Origin: Osedax fenrisi
Taxonomy: Eukaryota; Annelida; Polychaeta; Sabellida; Siboglinidae
Direction of reading: 5' to 3'
DNA: 64,000 bases
NCBI GenBank assembly: GCA_964019155.1
Contig: OZ025239.1
Location: 416,001 to 480,000 of the forward strand
Shown: positions 24,778 through 37,729 of the stretch, piece by piece
Layout: each line of letters begins with the position of its first letter
Numbering within the stretch: position 1 is the stretch's first letter
Notes under the pieces: generated by a model
The model's input: the letters and a program-made list of their open reading frames with translations, nothing else
Told to the model about the DNA's origin: nothing
The model's database searches: none
Program-made: the position numbers and the translations under genes

Positions 24778-25192
24778 CACGTGATAAGCGCGCACACGTG
24801 ACACGATACCTCGGTGACCACGTGACACGATACCTCGTAGACCACGTGATCAATTTTATACAATAGTATACGACAGCCTACTTCGCAGAGTGCAGTAAAC
24901 GTGGGTGTGTATGCCAGGTACAGACACCCACCTATGCGGTATCAGTATATGTACTGATACCGCATACGTGGGTGTCTGTACCTAGCATACACACCCACGT
25001 TTACTTATAAGTATAAGTATTTGTATTGTAATATTTGTTTAATAACACAAATATTATATTATTTCAAAATAATTCACACATGATCTCTACACTTTTCAAT
25101 GCATGCAGAACCTTATCAATTATTATAATATTACTTATGTGTTTACGTTGATGAGATAACATTGTCACGTGATATAACATAGGGGTCACGTG
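24778..25192. promoter_or_regulatory. Cluster of six CACGTG E-boxes
   Basis: Perfect CACGTG palindromes lie at 24778, 24795, 24819, 24843, 25166 and 25187, most in a TCACGTGA or CCACGTGA context. Part of the first group is a tandem repeat containing GTGACACGATACCTCG. The CACGTG core is the binding site of MYC/MAX/USF/CLOCK-type bHLH proteins. A large palindrome lies between the two groups. No gene start is identified here, so this is a candidate enhancer or simply duplicated sequence. Confidence 0.35.
24895..25004. repeat. 110-bp near-perfect palindrome
   Basis: Arms of about 52 bp run from GTAAACGTGGGTGTGTATGC to its complement ending at 25004. The centre is near 24949 (CAGTATATGTACTG). Only a few mismatches are visible. 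The inner arms contain AGACACCCAC and GCGGTATCAGTA. It could be a tiny foldback element or a cruciform-forming site. Confidence 0.85.
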
Positions 25193-25302
25193 ATATGTAT
25201 ATTAATAATTCACAGTGGTCACAGTGTCAACCTATTGTTCATAATGACGTATACGTAGTGAACTTTAAATCATAATGCTACTGTAGGAGTATCATCCCTG
25301 CT

Positions 25303-25804
25303 GGTGATGATGATGATGATAGTGATACTGGTGATGATGCTGGTGATGATGAGGATGATTATGGTGGTGATGATGGTGGTGATGCTGATGATGATGATGC
25401 TGGTTGTGGTGATGCTGATGGTGATGATGGTGATGATGATGGTGATGATGATGATGGTGATGCTGGTGGTGATAATGATGGTGATGGTGATGATGATGAT
25501 GATGATGGTGATGCTGGTGGTGATAATGATGGTGATGGTGATGATGATGATGGTGATGATGATGATGGTGATACTGGTGATGATGATGGTGATGATGATG
25601 ATGGTGATGGTGATGCTGGTGGTGATAATGATGGTGATGGTGATGATGATGATGGTGATGATGATGGTGATAATGATGGTGATGGTGATGATGATGATGG
25701 TGATGATGATGATGGTGATACTGGTGATGATGCTGGTGATGATGAGGATGATTAAGGTGGTGATGATGGTGGTGATGCTGATGGTGATGATGATGATGGT
25801 GCTA
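25303..25804. repeat. GAT/GGT/GCT trinucleotide array
   Basis: About 0.5 kb of GATGATGGTGATGCTGG-type triplets. It contains larger duplicated blocks: the segment near 25320-25390 recurs near 25720-25780. Confidence 0.95.
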
Positions 25805-25864
25805 AATATAACATGTTGATTTAAATAATTATGATAAATAAATATAAAAAATATTAATATTAAT

Positions 25865-26110
25865 AAGTAAAAACAATTTTACTTTACGTCGGGAAATATT
25901 ATATTTCATTTGCCAACGTAATTTTCCGGAAGTTTATTCCAGTTGGTAGGTGCTGACACACAGAAATATCTACCCATAATGGTCTCATAATTATATTTAG
26001 GTAAATTTAGTTATACAGACTTGGCAGATCTAAGGGAAGAGAGAAGTATATAATAGGATATCCTTTCAGATAATATATTATATGTATTTGAATAGATAGG
26101 TAAATAGGGT
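25865..26110 (-). mobile_element. LINE C-terminal fragment
   Basis: Minus-strand translation gives GRYFCVSAPTNWNKLPENY (about 25925-25985), matching the G-x-R-x-F...P-x-x-WN-x-LP block at the C-terminus of CR1/jockey-type LINEs. RSLRSAKS lies upstream of it. It is flanked on both sides by GAT-type arrays that may once have been continuous. Confidence 0.65.
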
Positions 26111-26127
26111 TTAGATAGATACGAGAC

Positions 26128-26492
26128 AGGTGATAATAATGATGATGCTGATGCTGGTGATGATGATGCTGGTGATGGTGATGGTGATGCTGGTGGTGTT
26201 GATAGTGGTGATGATGATGATGCTATTGATGATGATGCTGGTGATGGTGATGATGATGCTGGTGATGATGATGGTGATGATAGTGATGATGATGCTGGTG
26301 ATGGTGATGATGATGCTGGTGATGGTGATGATGATGCTGGTGATGGTGATGGTGATGCTGGTGGTGATGATAGTGGTGATGATGATGATGCTAGTGATGA
26401 TGATGCTGGTGATGGTGATGATGATGGTGATGATGCTGATGATGGTGATGATAGTGATGATGCTGATGGTGATGATGATTGTGGTTCTGATG
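26128..26492. repeat. GAT/GCT trinucleotide array
   Basis: Triplet array with the recurring block GATGATGATGCTGGTGATGG, related to the array at 25303-25804. Confidence 0.95.
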
Positions 26493-26530
26493 ATATACAC
26501 GAAAGTCAAATGTTACAAGTTTGTGTATAC

Positions 26531-26614
26531 GTATATATAATATTGAATACACTTGTATATAATGTATAACTATATAATGTATAACTATATAATGTATAAC
26601 TATATAATGTATAA
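26531..26614. repeat. 15-bp tandem repeat, TATATAATGTATAAC
   Basis: Four adjacent copies ending in a G run (26614-26621). Confidence 0.85.
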
Positions 26615-26639
26615 GGGGGGGGCAGCCTATATAGCACAT

Positions 26640-26940
26640 TAGTATGTCATCGTAATACGGTAATCTATATAAGCCATGCCCAGGTATTTACATTTCAATA
26701 AATGTGTTACTATATTAATATAAGACCATTACCTCGACGTGCCTCATACTACAGTATACTGAATGCGATATATCCAGTAGATACCACTATTTGTTATGTG
26801 TATGGGCCACATATATTAATATTAGATATTACATAACGCTATGCCAGTGAGTGTCCTCATCTGAAATATTTATGTGAATCATATAATTACATTAATTATT
26901 CAAGGTAAATTTGTTTCATAGAATGTAATAATAATAATAC

Positions 26941-26988
<48 letters not shown>

Positions 26989-27656
26989 ATTTTTTATTTG
27001 TTTGTGTGTGGCATAATAAGTGGAATAGATCAATTAAACGAGATGTATATTATAATCGATACACGCATGCATACACGCACTAATACACGCACTAATACAT
27101 ACACATAAACTAATGTACTAGAACATACATATGCTGGCTATTAGGCATGGCGAACCTACACTGATCTATTTTAAAAATATTATTAAATAAAAAAAAAAAA
27201 AAATCTAAAAGATAATAAATCTCGTGTGAAATATTTAAATTGTATACAACTAAAATAATCCTTTAAATTATTATCAATTATATATATATATATATATATG
27301 TATATTATAAAGTATTACACAAATTGTAACATGGTTATATCCATTATATAATACAAATGTATATTGTTTTCATTATAATATAACATTATAAGTATATATT
27401 ATATTATTAAATATTCATTATTTCGATCATATTGATATTATTTTTTATATTTTTAGAACACCATAACTTTATATATATATAATTAATAAATATGCATATT
27501 ATAAAACCCTACAACGAAGTAATTTAATTAATTATATAGTATTATTAATATATAAATAAATTAATCAATCTAATGATATCTATTTCAAATGGTGTTATTA
27601 AATATGATTTATTAAATTAATCGAAACTATTAATCATATGCCTACCCTACAATGTA

Positions 27657-27687
<31 letters not shown>

Positions 27688-27857
27688 CTGTATAAATTTA
27701 AATAATACATCTATATTTAGAAGGTTTATAACGTTTGTTTTAATAACATTAATAATAATCATAAATAATTAATCAATAGATTTTATAATATAATGAATAA
27801 GTAGAATTGTATATGCGATATATTAACAGTAAACGTAAACAAACCACCTAGTATTAA
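26640..27857. other. AT-rich intergenic DNA
   Basis: No gene. TA-type tracts at 26948-26976 and 27660-27686, and an A run at 27189-27203. Confidence 0.55.
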
Positions 27858-28437
27858 CATTACTTCGAGAACAACATTACTTCGAGAACAACATTACTTC
27901 GAGAACAACATTACTTCGAGAACAACATTACTTCGAGAACAACATTACTTCGAGAACAACATTACTTCGAGAACAACATTACTTCGAGAACAACATTACT
28001 TCGAGAACAACATTACTTCGAGAACAACATTACTTCGAGAACAACATTACTTCGAGAACAACATTACTTCGAGAACAACATTACTTCGAGAACAACATTA
28101 CTTCGAGAACAACATTACTTCGAGAACAACATTACTTCGAGAACAACATTACTTCGAGAACAACATTACTTCGAGAACAACATTACTTCGAGAACAACAT
28201 TACTTCGAGAACAACATTACTTCGAGAACAACATTACTTCGAGAACAACATTACTTCGAGAACAACATTACTTCGAGAACAACATTACTTCGAGAACAAC
28301 ATTACTTCGAGAACAACATTACTTCGAGAACAACATTACTTCGAGAACAACATTACTTCGAGAACAACATTACTTCGAGAACAACATTACTTCGAGAACA
28401 ACATTACTTCGAGAACAATATTACTTCGAGAACAATA
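27858..28437. repeat. 17-bp satellite, about 34 copies, unit carries TTCGAGAA
   Basis: The unit AACATTACTTCGAGAAC is repeated head to tail with almost no variation until the last two copies, which read AATA instead of AACA. Each unit holds CTTCGAGAAC, which fits two adjoining heat-shock-element pentamers (nTTCn nGAAn). The homogeneity suggests recent amplification. Confidence 0.95.
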
Positions 28438-30443
28438 TACAATTTGTTAATTATTATTTTAATACAAAATATATGAAAATATATATATCTTCGGTATGTA
28501 TTAATTTTATTTAGGTAAATATTATCTGATCTGTAAGACAACTATTATGTTATTATGTTATTTTAATAATTAGCATGATATATATATATATATTAGTATG
28601 TACAATTTACAATATACACATGTATTTTTAATATGTAAATAGAAGGTTTTAATAATTCAAATTATTTCTAATACTATATTTACTACTATACTTAGAAACA
28701 TATGGTATAAGTGTAATTATATATATTTATACTATATAAATACTTCGAATATCAAATATTTTATTTTTTATTTAAATAATAAATATTATAAGAAATATAA
28801 AATTAATGAAATACTTGGTATACCATAGTCAAATAGTGGTATTTAAACTATACATCTATGGCTATAAGTAGATATCATAATACACATGCATGTATTTGTT
28901 ACATATATGTATGCTATACCATAACAATATTAATTAACAAATATATCTAGTATATTGCATGAATTAAATATTATTTATTGTATTTTATGTGTCTTCTCAT
29001 TTCAAGCAACTACTTATTTCAAGTTAGACATCTTAATATATTTAATAAATTTATATTTATTATTATAAATATCACTATTATAGATGTATATATGTCAATT
29101 TTAATATATACATATATATGGTATATAATGAAAAATAAAATATATATATATGTAGAAAACCTATAGTATATATTATTTATATTATAATGTGTCTCCCTTG
29201 TGATTTATAAAAGTTATATTGTATGATTTAATGTAAGGTATTAATTACGTTTATCTAACAGAACATATATATGTTTATATATTAGGTATACGATATAAGA
29301 AATGAATCATTAATTAATATGAATAATAGAATTTGTAAACTAGATTTAAATTTGCAATTCAAAGTATTCTATTTAAATATGTGCATTATAATTAAATTAT
29401 CGCTAATTTTCATAACCTAGTTATGGTTCATATAGTTTATATATATAAATATATGCTGTAAATCAGTAAAAAATAATCTGGAACGTTACGATTTTATTTT
29501 AACACATATAATATGATATAATGTTGATAATAACAATTGTTCAAAGATTGAGTCTAAGACCTAGAGGACCACGGGCGAGCGGGCGGCGAAACGCTGCTCT
29601 CTAAATACTTCGTGACCGAATAAATATGACTAGTGGGTTTTCGTTTCACTATTCACGATTGCATCATCGACACACGTGATGCAGCGTGCTGATTAGAACA
29701 CGTGGCCAACGTAATCGTTGCATGGTATTGTGGATGTGGATGTGGATGTTGTGGATGATAATAAATAAATAAAAAACGGGTTTAATAAACAAAGCAATAC
29801 GATCACACGCAATATATTTAAATAATAAATATAATCATAATAATAAAATTCATAATCATAATAATAATTGGTGATATAAAAACAGTGATGACACAAATGT
29901 CTTGGCATTTAGAGTATATATATATATATATATATATTATAATATATAAATATAGGGTACGTATATAATATATACACGTAAACCTATAATACGTTATAAA
30001 TAGAAGGCCATATATAGCCATGCATAAGTCTGTTTTGGTCATTATTTTGGTTTGTTGATAATACGATAACATGGTTGAACTATACGCTTGACCTTAGCCA
30101 CATGGGTCAGCGGGTCAGCGTGTACACTCACTCACACACGCACACGAATAATTACGTAATAAAGACGCGCTCTGTCGATTCCCTCAGACGATTGCGCGCT
30201 AATTTTAAATGTTTCTAAACGTCTTGATTTGATTGGATAGACGTCGTTGTCATGGTTTCGTTGGTTCATTGATAAGGTGTACGGGGTAGGGGGTAGAGAA
30301 TAATCTGTAGGGTCGTAATAAACTTTGATTTGTGGATCAGTTGAGTTGGATAAAAAGATAATAATAATAATAATAATATTATTAATAATAATGATAATAA
30401 TAAAATTAAAAAAAAATTAATATTAATAATAATTTAATATTAC

Positions 30444-30478
<35 letters not shown>

Positions 30479-30494
30479 TTAATAATAATATTAC

Positions 30495-30526
<32 letters not shown>

Positions 30527-30755
30527 GAAGTAGAGTGTATGACTACCGTCCGTTTGAACGTTTTAAGTCTGAGACGATCACTTACAACGTAGTAAGTCAA
30601 TGATAAGTACACGCACATATTAATTGTATTCATGCATATGCATGTGTAATTAATAATAGTAATAATAATTAACGTATATGACTAATACGTATTATATAAA
30701 ATAAAAACTCGCACTAATTGTTGCGAGTTCAGAAATTTGAGCATGTTTTGTTAAT
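28438..30755. other. Intergenic DNA downstream of the zinc-finger gene
   Basis: Mostly AT-rich with no gene recognised. A less AT-rich patch lies at 29550-29740. Repeats of GTGGATGT lie near 29731-29755, and AAT/ATA trinucleotide runs lie at 30358-30400 and 30420-30530. An ATTAAA on the minus strand (30756-30761) is a weak candidate polyadenylation signal about 400 bp past the stop codon at 31160. Confidence 0.5.
30356..30527. repeat. ATA/TAA trinucleotide tracts
   Basis: Several AATAATAAT runs with short interruptions. Confidence 0.9.
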
Positions 30756-31159
30756 TTTAATTCCGCGACCGGAACAATTCGTAGTATTCGGCACTGCGTT
30801 GTTGAGGGGTTGTTGGGGTGGGGTGGGGTGGGTTGGTTGGTTCGGTATGATATATACGTAGTCGTAATGACAGTGTAACAGGTGGGTGTAGCATGGCTGC
30901 TGTCCCAGCTTAAGTAAAGGAGCTAGTGTATTAGTTGAGGGGGTAGTAGTAGATGCTGCTGTGGTCGTGTAATACTGACATAGGGTGTACTGCATTGGAC
31001 ATCTGCACGTGTCCTACCGAACATTCGCTCTACTGCAACTCTACCGCAACTCTACCGCATAGTCTTAGTTTTGACCGTGTACTTAATCGATACATCGGAC
31101 ATTCGCAGTGAAATAAAGCCATCCACACATACCCGCATATATGGTAAGGGCGTATGGTA
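30756..31159 (-). other. Probable 3' UTR or 3' flank of the zinc-finger gene
   Basis: Non-coding DNA after the TAA at 31160-31162. It contains a G-rich plus-strand block at 30806-30832 and a duplicated CAACTCTACCG word near 31026-31050. The transcript end is not determined. Confidence 0.4.
30806..30832 (+). other. G-quadruplex-type G tracts
   Basis: Five GGGG/GGG tracts separated by one to five bases lie on the plus strand, opposite the transcribed sense of the zinc-finger gene. Confidence 0.5.
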
Positions 31160-32373
31160 TTAAGATATCAGCGGGTGTAACTTTATATGTAGAGAGTCTG
31201 TCACGTGGCAGGAGTGGTCAACCAGAGGTATAGACAGGTGCAGGTCGCAGTCTAGTTGACCGGAAGGGTCTTCGAGGCGAAAACGTTGCATCCGGTGTTG
31301 GGGCGGTGGGGGTGGGGGTGGTGGGGGCGACTCTGCGGCGGTATGACGTAACCGGAAGTGGGTGATAGCTTGACGACGTGTCGGGAAGCGGGCAGGACAC
31401 GCGTGACAAGCGTACACCACGTGACTACGAGATAATGAACACGTCGACGAAAGCATAGCCGTTCTACTGGCATTGAAAGCGTACTTACGTTTCAAACGCG
31501 ACATGAAGCGTCTCCTGTTATCGCGTGATTCCACGAGACTCAAAGGTCGTGCGGCGGTCACTTGTCGGACAGCCATGTTCGCCATGTTGGTTTCCTTCTT
31601 GATCATGTTCAACGCTAGAGGTTGATCTATAGGGGCTATGGACATCAGACCCATGGCTCCGTTAGACACGCCCATTGGAGTGGGCGTCATCATAACCTTT
31701 GTGGGAGGGGGCGGAGGTGGTGGTGGAGGCGGTGGAGGGGTTTGAAGGTGACCTTGAACCGCGGACATCAGTGCCGCCACGTTCAGAGGTGTCTGGATTA
31801 GAGGAGACTGCAGTAGGGAAGATGCTATCGATGACCTATCGGTATGAGGTGGGGGGTTCATGTAGCGACCGTGCTTCGAGAAGATGTGCATCTTTAGTTG
31901 GTACGAGTTCGGGAACTCCGTGGAACATATATCACAAGTGACTTCAGCTATAGTGGCGCCACCGTCACCGAAACCTACTGCAGATGTCCACTGATTAACG
32001 TTGCGGTGTTTGTCAGCCATTGCGGCCGCCGTGATGTCCATCTGAGTTGACCACTGGGTTAGGCGTTGTTTATCCGCCAGGGGAGGCCACGTGAGACCCG
32101 GATGTGATGTAGTGACCGGGGTACGTATTCCGTGTATGTTCGCTCGATGCGTCTTCAGGAAGTACTTGCTGCAGAACTCCTTCTTGCAGAGTTCGCAGTA
32201 TGCCTCTGGGTCTATGCCGAGTTTGAGCAGTTCTTGTTCGTTGGGAATGCTGGTCTGAGCTTGACCTGGTATCGCTTGACCAGGTAACGCCACGAGACTA
32301 CCGGGGTTAGGTTGAGGGGGCATCGTCAGGGTAGGTACATCCGGTTTCATTATCGGGGTCGATAGTTGCGATC
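31160..32373 (-). CDS. Zinc-finger gene exon 8 (terminal): fingers 5, 6 and 7
   Basis: This last coding exon encodes residues 908-1311. It opens after a CTGAACAG acceptor with two bases completing the Gly codon begun by exon 7, and ends at TAA 31162-31160. Three C2H2 fingers are present: finger 5 at C967, C970, H983, H988 (core CELCKKEFCSKYFLKTH, then HGI), finger 6 at C1054, C1057, H1070, H1075 (then HGR) and the more divergent finger 7 at C1230, C1233, H1246, H1251. Proline runs lie at 1120-1131 and 1257-1265. IKKE around K1166 fits the SUMO acceptor consensus. Basic RLKRKY lies near 1200-1205. An ATG at codon 916 is internal in this model. The open frame is long and its codon content is clearly unlike its AT-rich surroundings, so it is almost certainly real coding sequence. 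Confidence 0.9.
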
Positions 32374-33782
32374 CTGTTCAGGTGGAATATGGTTAGCACT
32401 TGGTTTAGAGGTCAATGATATAGAGGTCAATGATATAGACGACAATTTATTTATTACCAGTGACTATAAAGAAATGCTGTTTATTAAAAACAGTGTTTAT
32501 TAATATATAAAATAAATATGTATAAAATATATAATATATGTATATATATATATATTATATGTATAAATAAATATAAAACATGTGGTACATAGTATGTAGG
32601 ATGCCACATTAATACTAATTTAGTTTACATACATTATATCATCATAGTCGGTTAGCTAAACTATATATTGAAAAAAAGGGTTATTTCATTAGTTATATAT
32701 TCATAGATTTGAATAATTTATGAATATACTGATTACTAACACATGTATTTATTTATAATTTACATTGTTATATAGAAGGGTAATATAGAAGGGTAATATA
32801 TGAATAAGTTTCTTTATAATAATTACGTTATTGAATCATTCACAATAAATGCTAATATATATTATATATGAATAATAAAATATATACATATTGTAACTAT
32901 AGAATATAGTTATAGTTCATTTTAAACCTACAATATTATTATTAATCAATCATAATTTATCTATATAAATATTTAAATATGCTCAATTGTGTGCTAGCTA
33001 TTCTATTTATAGAATTTAATAACATTTACTCAAATTTTAGAATCTAATTCAATAAATTGTTTACACCAGAGATATGAATAAGTAAACATTCTACTGGTGA
33101 ACTTATGATGAAATAGTCTCTCACGATGGCCTCGCATGTTCACTTTACATATGTCTAACATATTACATGTAGTACAATATAATGCTATTGAATCTACATA
33201 TGCTATATTGAATACATCAATCTAAATATGTAAATATATGATGTATGATTAAATGGAATTTAATTTTAAATGTTAATAAATACACACACCACACGTACAA
33301 ACAAACACACACAATATTGTATATAAAGAAAGAACGTGGCGGGAGGCTATAATAAATCATGAAATAGCTACGGGCCAGTGCTAGTGTAACATATGCCAGA
33401 GAGAACACTGATACCAGTAGGCTATATGATGTTATAGAGTAACTCTCTCATGCATAAGTCCTACTCTTTCAAGTGTTATTAATGCGGTTATGGAGTCCCT
33501 AAAAAATAGGCCGCCGCCCTGTAATCAAAAATCTCAAAATTAAACTCTATAATTAATGTTCATTACGCCCCCCTGTACGTCCCTTTCGTATTGACGCCCC
33601 TATAGCCGCGCGTATAAGCGAAACGCACGCACGTGTTCGAGTTCATGGTTATCGAGAGTTCGTGCGTGCGTGCGTTTATTAATTACATTAATGCATATTC
33701 GTGTGAGTGGGTGGGTGACCTACTACAACGTTCTATTTACAGTGGACATACTGGTCCTTCACCATCAGTAATAATAGTGGCG

Positions 33783-34335
<553 letters not shown>

Positions 34336-34737
34336 TTATAATGGGATTAATAATGCCTAGAAATGATGACCGCCCACATAACAACGTTGTTATAATGTGT
34401 ACGCTGCTTCAAGTATGTGGGTTTGTCTGTCTGTCTGACCGTTGATTGCGCAATAGACGTAGCTAGAGGTCACATGGTGTGACTATCTTTATGATGGCCG
34501 CCGCAGCGATGTTAATGTAGGCAATTAATACACGACACATCACGTAATTTGTCATCACAGTAATATGATGCAATATCGGATTACTTTACATAGTAACTAG
34601 TAACCTCTCATTTACTATTACTGTATTTTATTAATATTTTATGATTGGTTTTATATTATATTTACTATTGCTATATAGTATTATTAGTATTGCATAATAA
34701 TATATCATCACCTTGATATTAGTAGATACATTAATGA

Positions 34738-35062
<325 letters not shown>

Positions 35063-35063
35063 C

Positions 35064-35244
35064 CTGGCCACAGTAATCCAGTAGATATCATGGAAGTAGC
35101 TGGCAGAGGTTGACTTGAGATATTGCAGGAGGGGGTCAGATGAGGAGATTGCGACTTTCTCGAAGCAGATGACGACATAATACCGATGTTGTTGTTAATG
35201 ACAGTGGCAGCGTTTGTAGCGGCAGCGGCGGAAACGATCGTGTT

Positions 35245-35277
<33 letters not shown>

Positions 35278-35499
35278 ATTGTTGTTGTTATTATTGGTGT
35301 TGATGGTGTTGATGGTGTTGATAGTGTTGATAGTATTGATAGTGTTGTTGGTGTTGATCACGTTCGGTATGGAGGCGTTACAGGAAGTGGATAGAGAACC
35401 ACTTCCACTGACCATACCGGTTTTAGTAGCCTCGTAACGCATCGGGTCTATTCCATGCACCTTAAAGATGTGTGTCTTCAGGAAGTATTTGTTGCAAAC
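35064..35499 (-). CDS. Zinc-finger gene exon 7: second half of finger 4, poly-Asn region
   Basis: The exon encodes residues 763-907 and the first base of codon 908. It starts after a TTGTAG acceptor with VCNKYFLKTHIFKVHGID, which supplies both histidines (H772, H777) of finger 4, whose cysteines are in exon 6. A run of INT repeats follows (about 811-830) and then an 18-residue Asn stretch (831-848) encoded by a AAC/AAT array. The rest is Ser/Thr-rich, ending TGLLWPG. The open frame continues through the donor into a TAC repeat. The splice call instead rests on CCAG/GTTACT, phase agreement with exon 8, and the abrupt loss of complexity. Confidence 0.85.
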
Positions 35500-37309
35500 C
35501 TACAATGAGTCAGCGATATAGAATATTAGTATTACTCATCATAGTCTATATTAGTGTGTGTATGTATGTGTGTATGTATGCATATTTATATATGGGTATA
35601 CATTATACTATATACAACTTGGGTGGTAAAAAGAAAATTTAAAGATATAAATTTCATGTTTCAGTATATTTAAATATATATATTTAAATATATATATATA
35701 TATATATGTGTGTATTATATATATATATGTGTGTATTATATGCCATATAGCAATTATATTGTACCTCAATGTATACTTATAAATATTATAAATAACAAAT
35801 ATGTAATGAATTGTTAAATAATAATTCCAGTGAAATTATTAATTATGAATTATTAATAGTTGTAATCTATATCACATGTATTCATAATAATATCTTATAT
35901 TATCTAATAGTTATAATAGCATTATATAATACATTGTTATGTTAAATACTTTGTAGTTCTATTTTCAGCTTATATTACATAGATAGAGTTCTGTATTTAA
36001 CACCCGTATGTTCACTATAATGCTATATATCAACTTTATGTATGCTTGTATTTATAAATAAATATATTATAATTCAATAAATTGTTAATATTAATTACAA
36101 TATATATGTGCATATATATAAATATATGCATAATAAATCATAATATATACATTACTAAAAATGTATACAATTGTAAACTATGTATTATATATATATATAT
36201 TGCTTGTCTATTATTATGGGAGAGGTTATAGTATATATCATGTATGTATGATAATAGGTATGTATGATATGAATACGTATACAGTACAGGATATACTGTA
36301 CAGTACAGGATATGTTGTTTAGAAGCATGATTTGAATAAACTATTGTTGATAGCTATAGGGTCAATAGACAGGGTTAATGGGAATTAGCTTAGTTATTGA
36401 AAACATGTTTTATTATGTAAATATTTACCGTGTATACAATAATAATAATACATGATTCTAATTTAGATACTACCGCCATATTTATGTGTGATGTATTATT
36501 AGAAAGGTCTATTTGATAAATTCGATTTCTTAATTACTAAGCTATCTATTTATTGTGATCATATTGACCATAATGGTTATAGTGACCATAATGGTTATAG
36601 TGACTAGGAGGGAGATAGGTGTTATGGTGGTCGAGGTGGTTGAGGTGTTAGGAGGATGGCATGGTTTTAGGTAAGGTGGTGTTGTAACAACTATAGTGGT
36701 AGTGGAGGTGGTAGTGGAGGCGGTGGTGGTGGTAGTGGTAGTGGAGGCGGTGGTGGTGATGGTGGTGGTGGTGGTGATGGTGGTAGAGGCGGTGGTGGTG
36801 GTAGTGGTAGTGGTGGTGGTAATGGTGGTGGTGGAAGTAAATGTAGGGGTAGTGGTGGTGGCAGTGCTGGTAGGGTAGACATATTGCGTGTAGTAAATCC
36901 AAAATAATAAGAGATTTATATGTTATTAAATACGGGGTTGATGTTTTACGGGGTTAATATAAGAGAAGTGTTTCTAATTCTCATTGTTAAACATTTCTAT
37001 ATATCCCCCTGATTCGCAATGTGTTCACATAACGCTAGCGATATCTGTTCCATCTTAATGGCTGTATAGTTTTATGTGAAATCAATATTTCAAGCTGCGA
37101 TGTGTAATAATCAAAAGCTAATAAAAGGTTTACTCGCTACGCGGCGCTCTGTCTATCCGTTGCTGTTTACTTGTTCTCTCTATGTATGATGTAACCGTTA
37201 CGATGACGTGTTATTGATCAATAGTATCTGCATTGCTTATAAATGTGTATACACCGACATTGTATTTATCTATTTACATATGTATAAATGTATAAATGTA
37301 TATATATAC

Positions 37310-37356
<47 letters not shown>

Positions 37357-37633
37357 TATACACATATATCATATGCATAAATACATACATGTATACAAAC
37401 TCATACACCTAGAACATAGGAAAGTAGTATGATAGCCTCTATAACCTCTATGACCTCTATGACCTCTAGACTAAAGCTCTATGGGTGTTGCTAATATTAC
37501 TACAGACCTTACAAGGTATCAGCGCCTATTGTCATTACACATACACACCACTATAGTGTTTCGCACCCAAATGATATGTCACACACACACTATAGAGGGT
37601 GGGGTGGAGATGGGGTGGGCGGGGTTAGCTAAC
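35500..37633 (-). other. Intron 6 of the zinc-finger gene
   Basis: It starts GTTAGC and ends TTGTAG. The content is AT-rich, with a GGT-type array at 36688-36865, a TA tract at 37317-37350, a 10-bp TGACCTCTAT repeat at about 37436-37470 and a G-rich plus-strand patch near 37596-37625. I see no further exon. Confidence 0.75.
36688..36865. repeat. GGT/GGA-type trinucleotide array
   Basis: Degenerate GGTGGTGGTAGTGG and GGAGGCGGTGG blocks within intron 6. Open frames on both strands arise only from the 3-bp period. Confidence 0.9.
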
Positions 37634-37729
37634 CTCTTTGTTGCATAACTGACATGTCACTCTGCTAGAGAACTTGCCCGCAGACAGATTGTTCGTTATC
37701 GAAGGGTTGATCGACGTCAAGAACTTATT
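37634..37729 (-). CDS. Zinc-finger gene exon 6: cysteine half of finger 4
   Basis: A 96-nt exon in phase 0 at both ends encodes residues 731-762. It begins NKFLTSINPSI and ends RVTCQLCNKE, giving C756 and C759 of finger 4. The acceptor is TTTACAG and the donor is GAG/GTTAGC. The finger is completed by exon 7 (VCNKYFLKTH), so an intron interrupts it just after the Cys pair. The assembled finger keeps the exact C-X2-C-X12-H-X4-H spacing, which strongly supports both splice sites. Confidence 0.85.

Noticed and set aside
27858..28437. CRISPR array
   Set aside because: The 17-bp units are directly adjacent with no unique spacers, and the DNA is eukaryotic; it is a satellite.
33630..33655. B-box-like word GTTCGAGTTC suggesting a tRNA or SINE
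   Set aside because: No A-box or cloverleaf could be paired around it.
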